Origin: CAYNNP01 sp964398215
Lineage (GTDB): Bacteria; Planctomycetota; Planctomycetia; Pirellulales; Pirellulaceae
DNA: 39,810 nt
Reading direction: 5' to 3'
NCBI GenBank assembly: GCA_964398215.1
Contig: CAYNNP010000033.1
Span: 1 to 39,810 of the forward strand
Positions 33,802 to 39,810 of the stretch are shown here, one piece after another. Positions within the stretch are counted from its first letter, which is position 1. Every line of letters begins with the position of its first letter. Under the pieces are notes generated by a model, which was not told where the DNA came from, searched no databases, and worked only from the letters and a program-made list of their open reading frames with translations. The translations under genes and the position numbers were made by a program.

Positions 33802-36098
33802 GATGATGCTCCCTTTGGTATCGTTGAGCGCACCAACATTTGCTGGACCAGAAGTTCACCGACGAGAAAAATTAGCAGTGCCCAAAGCAACCAACGCCAA
33901 ATTTCGCGACCAAAACGACGGGTTCGATCGTCGGCTTGGATCTCCGCAACGCTTGTGTAAATATTCGCTTCGACCGATTTCGCTGCTGCGTTCAACTGCT
34001 CGTCTTCTAGGTGTACCAGTCGCGATTCGCTTGGCGGCACATCTGCAATTCTAATTGTTGTGGCGGCATCCAAATTCCCATCCGAACTGTCATCGTCCGA
34101 GTTTTTACGAAAACGATAAGTCCCCGCATTTTGAGTCTGATACCAAACCAGCATCTCTTCCTCACTGGCCGCGGCAGGCACCGCCAGCTCATCTCCGTTT
34201 GGAAGCTGAACAGTGAAAGACGATTTTGCGGATGGCTGTTTCTGAGACGACTCCGGTTTCGATTCCAAATCCTTTGCCAACGCATCAAATTCGCTGAAAG
34301 GAATCATCATCGGCAAACCGACTTCGCTGGCCTGAGCTTTTCCCTTGCCAGCTAGATCCAAAACTAACTGTTGCATCATTGGCAAGTACAACGGCTGGAG
34401 CGGCAAAGTTGTCCACGCATGGTTGGCGGGAATCGCGAACTGAATCACTTGTCCGCGCCCTTGTTTGCGCGACACAACCAGCGGGTCGCCACTGGACATC
34501 CGAAGCAGTACGGTGCTGACCGTTGACTCGCCACCGGATTCTTGCTCAGCAGCGACTTCGTTTTCTTCTACGCTGAGCTTTCGATACGCTCGAACCTCCA
34601 CGCCTGGCAATGCACGCAGTTCATCATCTTGCAGAAGCTCCCAAGCAGCGAAATTTGGATTCAGTTCGCCAACCGACATCGGCGCGACATCATCCGAAGG
34701 CTCTGGATTACCAATCACGTCTTGGAGTACCGCAGGCATTCGTATGCTGCCGGCTTCGGAGCTCCAAGTTTGGTTATAGTCATCCACGTTGATTTGATCC
34801 CCATCAAAAACAACAAGCGCTCCGCCGCCAAGAACAAAATCCGTCAACACAGCTTGTTGCTGTTTTTGTAGCCGCCGACAGTTTGCCAAGACGATGATTT
34901 CCGGAGTGTCCTGTTCCAACGATCTTTCGATCCCGCTGACAAACGTGGTGCTTGTGCGAACGGCATCCGGTTGGTCATCGCCGCCAAAAGCAAACGGACT
35001 GAGTGCGATCCCAAGAAAATCCACTTCACCCTCCAGCGGTTCTTGACTGGGATCACCGTCCACCAGCAACACATTGATTTCTCGCATCGCATACACAGCA
35101 GTCGAACGCTGGTTGTCAGACAACAAACTATCGCTGTGTTCAACCGTCACGCTAACTTCGTAAACGCCTGGGTCATCCACTGCATGATTCAGCCGACTGG
35201 TCACGCTGGACCTGGGCGGTGTGCTGATCAAACGCGGTTCCAGAGGCCGGCCATTGATTGACCACACGACACGCAAATCATTGGCAGGAACATCGCTCGC
35301 GTTTTGAATGCGGGCGGAATACTGTGTGCTGCGGCCAGCCACAACAGCCGGCGAATCGATCATCACCGCGTCAACAGAAACATTTGGTAGTTCAACATCG
35401 CCAGCACCAAAATCCCAAAAGCTCACGACCGGACTGCTTTCCTGCTGTGCAAAGTTCTCTGCGATTTGGTCCAGCGTTTTTGCCGATCCACTGTTGAGCA
35501 TCTTGTTTTGAAAGTCCGATACGATGACGATTCGGCGCTGTTGATTCGTTGCATCGACTGCCGCCGAGGCTCCAGCATCAAGCAATCGCCCCAAATCAAC
35601 CGGTCCACCCTCGGCATCCAATTCTTTCAGATTACGTACTGCTTCTTTGACGCCCATTGTCGCGGGAGGCGAATCGATGGTGCTGCCACGCACCAGGATC
35701 ACTTCGTCGCGCCGCGTCATCCCCAAAAGCAACTCGCTCAGATCCTGCTTGGCTTTGTCCAGACGCGTCCGCTTTCCCGCTTCACCGGCATCCATACTGC
35801 GACTATCGTCAATCACCAAGATCAAACTTTCTGGAGCGTCGCCAGGCATCGTTTTGAATCCGGTCAGCACCGGCCGCGCCAACAGGAATGCTAACACAGC
35901 TGGAATCAGACAACGCAAAAGCAGCAACAGCAAATTGCTGACTTGAAGTCGTCGTCGATTCACACGAACAACGTCTTCCAGCAAATGCATGGCGCCCCAG
36001 TCAACCGTTTTGAACCTGCTTTTAAACAGCAAATGGATGATCAAAGGAACGGTGAATGCGATGGCACCGAAAGCCAAAATACCATTGATGAAATTCAA
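33798..36098 (-). CDS. BatA/VWA-domain membrane protein
   Basis: A 766-residue protein that opens with the BatA N-terminal domain (LAFGAIAFTVPLIIHLLFKSRFKTVDWGAMHLLEDVVR) and a second membrane segment (LLLLLLRCLIPAVLAFLLARPVL). A VWA domain follows with an intact metal-binding motif, LVIDDSRSMD, near residue 97. Two beta-sandwich regions and a glutamine-amidotransferase-like segment (IIVLANCRRLQKQQQAVLTDFVLGGGALVVFDG) come next. A C-terminal membrane helix (WLLWALLIFLVGELLVQQ) ends it. Bat proteins are envelope proteins linked in some bacteria to aerotolerance or stress. It starts 13 bp after the DUF58 stop and overlaps the following VWA gene by ATGA. Confidence 0.92.
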   Translation of the reverse strand: MNFINGILAFGAIAFTVPLIIHLLFKSRFKTVDWGAMHLLEDVVRVNRRRLQVSNLLLLLLRCLIPAVLAFLLARPVLTGFKTMPGDAPESLILVIDDSRSMDAGEAGKRTRLDKAKQDLSELLLGMTRRDEVILVRGSTIDSPPATMGVKEAVRNLKELDAEGGPVDLGRLLDAGASAAVDATNQQRRIVIVSDFQNKMLNSGSAKTLDQIAENFAQQESSPVVSFWDFGAGDVELPNVSVDAVMIDSPAVVAGRSTQYSARIQNASDVPANDLRVVWSINGRPLEPRLISTPPRSSVTSRLNHAVDDPGVYEVSVTVEHSDSLLSDNQRSTAVYAMREINVLLVDGDPSQEPLEGEVDFLGIALSPFAFGGDDQPDAVRTSTTFVSGIERSLEQDTPEIIVLANCRRLQKQQQAVLTDFVLGGGALVVFDGDQINVDDYNQTWSSEAGSIRMPAVLQDVIGNPEPSDDVAPMSVGELNPNFAAWELLQDDELRALPGVEVRAYRKLSVEENEVAAEQESGGESTVSTVLLRMSSGDPLVVSRKQGRGQVIQFAIPANHAWTTLPLQPLYLPMMQQLVLDLAGKGKAQASEVGLPMMIPFSEFDALAKDLESKPESSQKQPSAKSSFTVQLPNGDELAVPAAASEEEMLVWYQTQNAGTYRFRKNSDDDSSDGNLDAATTIRIADVPPSESRLVHLEDEQLNAAAKSVEANIYTSVAEIQADDRTRRFGREIWRWLLWALLIFLVGELLVQQMLVRSTIPKGASS

Positions 36099-36111
36099 TT
36101 CTTATCTCCGC

Positions 36112-37011
36112 TCAACTCATGCGCCGGCGAAACGCCAGGTACTCGGCCAACGCATCGCCAAATGGTTGGTCGGTCGTGATCGGCACCAAGTCGACTCGAT
36201 TGCGTCGACACGCATCACGTAGTTGAGTTTGATGTTGTTGCAATTTCTGGAGGTACGCATCTTGGAGCGACCGAGCGTCGACGGTGTGTTCGTTGCTTGT
36301 GTCTTCCAAGTCACGAAATTGCACACGCCCGGCAAACGGAAAATCGAGTTCGTCGGGATCCAGAACTTGAAAGAAAACGATCTCATGCTTCGACGCACGA
36401 AATTGCGACAACGATTTTGCGATCGAAGGCACATCGCCCATGGAGTCGGAAATGATGATCACCACTCCGCGCCGCGAGAGCTTGGGAGCGATTTGTCGAA
36501 AGACGCCACCGAGATCCGTCTCACGATAAGTCACCTTGCCCGTCAATGCTTCCAGCACGTTTCGCAAATGCGACGGGCGACTGCGCATCGGAATGTGATC
36601 GCGCGGTTGGTCGTCAAAGGTGATCAAGCCCACCGCGTCTTGCTGGCCCAACATCAGATACGTCAGAGCCGCCGCCAACTGCACCCCGTAGTCATACTTG
36701 GATTTGCTGGCTCGGTCACCTTGGTAGGCCATCGAACCGCTGCGATCAACCAACAACGTGCAACGCAGATTGGTTTCTTCTTCAAACTCGCGGATGTACA
36801 GGCGATCGGATTTGCCGAACACTTTCCAATCGATGTTCTTCAGTTCGTCACCGCGAACATACTGTCGGTGCTCCTTGAACTCGACACTAAAACCCTTGTG
36901 TGGCGAGCGGTGTTTTCCAGAGCAAAATCCTTCGACGATTCCTCTCGCCAGCAACTGAAGTTTGCCGACGCGCGACAGCTCGCGTGGAGCAATGACATCT
37001 GAGATTCGCAT
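36112..37011 (-). CDS. DUF58 (VWA-like) protein, first gene of the Bat-type unit
   Basis: A 299-residue cytoplasmic protein of the DUF58 family. The hallmark N-terminal stretch is present (GFSVEFKEHRQYVRGDELKNIDWKVFGKSDRLYIREFEEE in pieces). A metal-binding LLVDRSGSM motif near residue 91 and a Rossmann-like core (GVVIIISDSMGD) follow. DUF58 proteins normally work next to a MoxR AAA+ ATPase and BatA-type proteins. Here the neighbour upstream is a YheT-like hydrolase gene on the same strand, 71 bp away, and no MoxR is seen. A TATACT hexamer at 37058-37063 on the minus strand, 47 bp from the ATG, is a weak promoter candidate, so the operon may begin here. Confidence 0.92.
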   Translation of the reverse strand: MRISDVIAPRELSRVGKLQLLARGIVEGFCSGKHRSPHKGFSVEFKEHRQYVRGDELKNIDWKVFGKSDRLYIREFEEETNLRCTLLVDRSGSMAYQGDRASKSKYDYGVQLAAALTYLMLGQQDAVGLITFDDQPRDHIPMRSRPSHLRNVLEALTGKVTYRETDLGGVFRQIAPKLSRRGVVIIISDSMGDVPSIAKSLSQFRASKHEIVFFQVLDPDELDFPFAGRVQFRDLEDTSNEHTVDARSLQDAYLQKLQQHQTQLRDACRRNRVDLVPITTDQPFGDALAEYLAFRRRMS

Positions 37012-37082
37012 GGGCGCGTAGCGTCGTCAAAAAAGGATCAGGCGGGGTGGGTCACCTAGTATAACCGATCAAACACCAATCC

Positions 37083-38084
37083 CTAATTCGTTGACGCCGA
37101 ATCGAACCACTGCGCCAGCGTGCCGTCAGCCCAATACTGACCCCCTTTTGCGTAAAAGCCGACGTGCCCCCCGCCTTGGGTGATGTGAACGTGGGTTGTT
37201 TTCGACCAAATACTGGGATTATCAGCGAAACAGGCCACCGGAACCATCGGGTCGTTCCGTGCAGCTAAGACCAATGTGGGGACTTGGATGTTGGCGGTGA
37301 CCAACGCTGCCGATGCGTTACCGTAGTAATCCGCAGCATCGCGAAAACCACTCAGCGGGCCGGTGAAACGATCGTCCAGTTCCCACAGCGTCCGCGGCAG
37401 ACCTTCCGACATGGCTTGCTGAAAGTCGCTTCGCTTTTTGACTTGCTCGGGCGCTCGATTTAGCAAGCCGCGAATGAAGTAAGCGTTGTAAGGCCGCAAA
37501 ATCCAACGCTGCATATTTTGACTGCACGCCGCCAAGTCGACCGGTGGACATACGGCCGCGATTTTCGCAACGCGATCAAACCACTCTGGTCGCGTTTCCA
37601 AACCGCCGCCAATCCGGCCTGCTGCGCGTAAAAGCTGGTTGCCACCCAACGAAATTCCACACGCCATGATCTCGCCGGCAACGGTAAGCTGGGAAATCAA
37701 CCCAATCGCCGCGACGACATCCTCACTTCTGCCAGCATGATTCAGCTGACTTGCAAGCGCACCACCAGCTCCGCTGCCGCGCGAGTCCAAGCGAAATACA
37801 CGAACGCCAGCTTCATAAAAAAAATTGGACAAGCGAATCATGTATGCCGACAAATAGCAACCTGACAGACCATGTATCAGCAAAGCCGTTTGGTCGCCTG
37901 GCTGCCAACTGGGCGGACAATTCTCGTGTAAAACAAGCGTATCGCCATCTGGTAACGGCAGTCGATGTTCCCTTGCCTCTCGGTTGATCGCTTGACGACG
38001 GCGCACGGCAAAAATGGTTTGCAGGTGCCCACCCCGGACTAACCAGTGTGGCTTAAAAGGAGGTGGATTAAATTCCAGCATCAT
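37083..38084 (-). CDS. YheT-family alpha/beta hydrolase
   Basis: About 333 residues from the ATG at 38084 (a second ATG follows directly at 38081; the longer reading starts with TTG at 38108 and would overlap thpR). The N-terminal segment FKPHWLVRGGHLQTIFAV and the pattern DGDTLVLHENCPP...ALLIHGLSGCYLSAYM are typical of the YheT/ABHD1-3 group. The nucleophile is Ser in GISLGGNQ (about residue 145), the acid lies in AARNDPMVP and the base is His in QGGGHVGFY near the C-terminus. Members are predicted esterases or lipases; the E. coli relative has no firmly assigned substrate. The gene is divergent from thpR with only 18 bp between the starts. Confidence 0.9.
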   Translation of the reverse strand: MMLEFNPPPFKPHWLVRGGHLQTIFAVRRRQAINREAREHRLPLPDGDTLVLHENCPPSWQPGDQTALLIHGLSGCYLSAYMIRLSNFFYEAGVRVFRLDSRGSGAGGALASQLNHAGRSEDVVAAIGLISQLTVAGEIMACGISLGGNQLLRAAGRIGGGLETRPEWFDRVAKIAAVCPPVDLAACSQNMQRWILRPYNAYFIRGLLNRAPEQVKKRSDFQQAMSEGLPRTLWELDDRFTGPLSGFRDAADYYGNASAALVTANIQVPTLVLAARNDPMVPVACFADNPSIWSKTTHVHITQGGGHVGFYAKGGQYWADGTLAQWFDSASTN

Positions 38085-38102
38085 TGAGGTTACGATTTTG
38101 GC

Positions 38103-38672
38103 ATGCAAAACATCAGAACTTTTATCGCCATCCCACTTTCACCCGAAGTCAGCAAATCCACAACCAAGCTGATCAAGCGAATGAGCGACTCGATTGCGGG
38201 TGTAAAATGGGTACCCGTGGACAACTTGCACATCACGCTCAAATTCTTGGGCGATGTTGATAACACAATTGTGCCAGACATTTGTAACGTTATTCGGTCA
38301 GTCTGCCACCAGTACGATCCATTCGGATTGTCATTTGCCGGGACGGGTGGATTTCCAAACGTGCAAAAGCCACGGATTTTGTACGCCGGCGCGACTGACG
38401 AAACGGGAACTCTAGTAAAAATAGTTTCCGAACTTGAGACAGAGCTAGCCGACCTGGGCTTCAAACCGGAACCACGCGACTACACGCCTCACCTAACATT
38501 AGGACGCTGTCGAACGGCTCGCGAAGAAGTCGGTTCTCTGCTGCAAGAGTTCGACGACGTACCGATCAGCGATCTAGGCGAGATGGAAGTCGACACAGTC
38601 AACCTTGTCGCAAGTTTCATGGACCGCGAAGGCCCAACGTACCAAACGATGGACACAATCTATTTGGGTTAA
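38103..38672 (+). CDS. thpR: RNA 2',3'-cyclic phosphodiesterase (ThpR/LigT)
   Basis: A 189-residue 2H-phosphoesterase. Two HxTx motifs define the active site: HITL at residues 43-46 and HLTL at residues 130-133 (in DYTPHLTLGR). The enzyme opens 2',3'-cyclic phosphates on RNA ends and can act as a 2'-5' RNA ligase in vitro. Length and spacing match the family, including the N-terminal RTFIAIPLS and the VKWVPVDNLHITLKFLG block. The ATG at 38103 is close to the divergent YheT start. After its stop come the duplicated 160-bp elements. Confidence 0.93.
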   Translation: MQNIRTFIAIPLSPEVSKSTTKLIKRMSDSIAGVKWVPVDNLHITLKFLGDVDNTIVPDICNVIRSVCHQYDPFGLSFAGTGGFPNVQKPRILYAGATDETGTLVKIVSELETELADLGFKPEPRDYTPHLTLGRCRTAREEVGSLLQEFDDVPISDLGEMEVDTVNLVASFMDREGPTYQTMDTIYLG

Positions 38673-38697
38673 ACCGTTCCCAACGCGTGGGTTTTCA

Positions 38698-38857
38698 TGT
38701 GGTGTTTGGTTGTAGGCCGGACCAAGGACGCAATACGTGCCGGAACAGCGCAAACGCCTCCAATGTGTCGCAAAGATTACACTATCAACCACGTTTCTGC
38801 TTGCGTCCGAAGTTCCGGCAATTGCAGCGTTTGCTCGGTCCGGCCTACACCAAGAGC
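38698..38857. repeat. 160-bp MITE-like element, copy 1
   Basis: The core 38712-38848 is bounded by perfect 12-bp inverted repeats GTAGGCCGGACC and GGTCCGGCCTAC, with further symmetry in the flanking TTGGT/ACCAA. Internal words such as TGCCGGAAC and GCAAACGC recur in inverted orientation, so the RNA or single strand could fold into an imperfect hairpin. It has no transposase. It is 95% identical (152 of 160, by eye) to the copy at 38924-39083. Confidence 0.85.
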
Positions 38858-38923
38858 GGCGATGAAGGACGGAAAAAACGAAACCGGTAGGGGGCTGTTG
38901 CCACTTCTTGGCTGCCCCTCATT

Positions 38924-39083
38924 TGTGGTGTTTGATTGCAGGCCGGACCAAGGACGCGATACGTGCCGGAACAGCGCAAACGCCTCCAATGTGTCGCTGA
39001 GATTACACCATCAACCACGTTTCTGCTTGCGTCCAAAGTTCCGGCAATTGCTGCGTTTGCTCGGTCCGGCCTACACCAAGAGC
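38924..39083. repeat. 160-bp MITE-like element, copy 2
   Basis: Direct copy of the preceding element with a constant offset of 226 bp and no insertions or deletions; eight substitutions are seen by eye. One lies in the left terminal repeat (GCAGGCC instead of GTAGGCC). The right end is 5 bp from the stop codon of the DUF1579 gene, so it could also act in 3'-end formation of that minus-strand transcript. Confidence 0.85.
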
Positions 39084-39088
39084 CGCAA

Positions 39089-39700
39089 TCAGTTCTCTTT
39101 TTTCCCCATGCTTTTTTTGGCACCTTTGGCACGCTTGGTGTAACTGATTTCCAACAATGGGATCTCCTTGGGTTCCGCCATCATGGTCATCCGGAATTCC
39201 TTGGTGGTCTCGCTGGTTGTTCTTGTAACCATCTTCATTTTTACGTCTTCACCTTGCGGACCTTTCGACGAAATAATCATGGTCAGTGTTTTTGATTTCT
39301 TATCGTAGTCGCCTTCGATGGTGTTCAGAAAATCGCTCATCGAATCTATCCAGGTGCCGACATATTTCTTCTTTTTCGAGTCATAGGTCATCTGTCCATG
39401 ACCATGAAACATCTCACCCATTAATTCGTATCTCAAGTCAGACACCATCCAAAAACGTCCCAACTTTCGACTGGTCTCCACGCCCTTGGTCTTCGTTGAC
39501 TCCGCACCCATGTGCATGGTGATATCAGCGTCCCAAACACCAGCGTCGCTAAACAACACTCGATGCGCATCGGTAACTTCGGACATCGCCATTTCAACTG
39601 CTGCGCCTTGTTGCGCTTGATCCTGGCCAGTTGCAAAATTTGCTGAAAGCGACAGAGTCACCAACAAGATGCCTGTCATGAAAATCATTGTTCGTTTCAT
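39089..39700 (-). CDS. DUF1579 family secreted protein
   Basis: A 203-residue protein with a clear signal peptide (MIFMTGILLVTLSLSANFATG) followed by a DUF1579-type domain: HRVLFSDAGVWDADITMHM, GVETSRKLGRFWMVSDLRYELMGEMFHGHGQMTYDSKKKKYVGTWIDSM and a run of beta strands to EFRMTMMAE. The family forms a lipocalin-like barrel of unknown function, probably outside the cytoplasm. The C-terminus is Lys-rich (KRAKGAKKSMGKKEN). The ATG at 39700 is supported by the signal peptide. It is the last gene in the window; the remaining 110 bp show nothing clear. Confidence 0.88.
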   Translation of the reverse strand: MKRTMIFMTGILLVTLSLSANFATGQDQAQQGAAVEMAMSEVTDAHRVLFSDAGVWDADITMHMGAESTKTKGVETSRKLGRFWMVSDLRYELMGEMFHGHGQMTYDSKKKKYVGTWIDSMSDFLNTIEGDYDKKSKTLTMIISSKGPQGEDVKMKMVTRTTSETTKEFRMTMMAEPKEIPLLEISYTKRAKGAKKSMGKKEN

Positions 39701-39810
39701 AATGAAATCAGTGTGGGGTAGATGTGAAAGTAAAAGTTATCCAAAGAAAAGCGCCAGGGTCAAATAACCAGCGGCGCAACAGCCAGTTTATATATTCCAT
39801 GGCGTCGAAG

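Larger units (their letters stand above)
38673..39088. other. Gene-free stretch made mostly of a duplicated 160-bp element
   Basis: Nothing coding is supported here. It holds two direct copies of a repeat (38698-38857 and 38924-39083) separated by 66 bp of unique sequence. Short open frames through the repeats are artefacts of near-identical copies. Confidence 0.75.

Noticed and set aside
38698..39083. CRISPR array
   Set aside because: Only two long copies of 160 bp with terminal inverted repeats; no short regularly spaced repeats or cas genes.
38697..39143. 148-residue open frame across the duplicated elements
   Set aside because: It runs through both copies of a non-coding repeat and repeats its own sequence; the Cys/Arg-rich product is an artefact.

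Overview
The window reads as a chromosomal segment of a marine-type planctomycete, most likely a Rhodopirellula/Pirellulaceae relative. The main pointers are families that are almost private to that phylum: a PSCyt1/DUF1549/DUF1553 protein paired with a DUF1501 protein, a secreted sulfatase, a planctomycete-type ECF sigma factor, and a BatA/VWA/DUF4175-like operon. The intergenic inverted repeats also resemble ones I recall from Rhodopirellula genomes. Species assignment is inference from gene content; nothing was searched.

Layout. 1-1334: an ankyrin-repeat fragment cut by the window edge and an unrecognised helical/acidic protein. 1359-7522 (minus): a DUF1501 protein, a large LRR-cytochrome-DUF1549/1553 protein and a sulfatase, the usual planctomycete 'sulfatase and companions' set. 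7592-10849 (minus): a large secreted S9 peptidase. 11107-14362: a fructosamine-kinase-family protein, a tRNA-Arg(TCT), an ECF sigma factor (minus) and a divergent RuvB. 14453-16071: a small membrane protein translationally coupled to an RsmF-type rRNA methyltransferase. 16148-21982 (minus): one 1944-residue signalling protein joining a degenerate Ser/Thr kinase domain, an AAA ATPase, a helical repeat region, GAF, histidine kinase, receiver and HPt domains. 22277-24017: a PAP2-family membrane protein with altered catalytic motifs and an acidic hypothetical.

24022-37011 (minus) is a tightly packed six-gene unit: DUF58, BatA/VWA, VWA/glutamine-amidotransferase-like, a giant coiled-coil membrane protein, a squalene-cyclase-fold protein and a BshB1-like PIG-L deacetylase. 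Spacings are 13, -4, 2, 5 and 38 bp. The first three genes carry intact metal-binding VWA motifs and resemble Bat-type envelope modules, but no MoxR ATPase is present. A 100-N assembly gap lies inside the coiled-coil gene at a Gln/Ala-coding tandem repeat.

37083-39700: a YheT-type hydrolase divergent from ThpR (RNA 2',3'-cyclic phosphodiesterase), then two direct copies of a 160-bp element with 12-bp perfect terminal inverted repeats, and a secreted DUF1579 protein.

The best candidates for something not well described are the pseudokinase-AAA-histidine kinase-HPt chain, the MoxR-less VWA operon ending in a thiol-biosynthesis-type deacetylase, and the several families of short intergenic inverted repeats.
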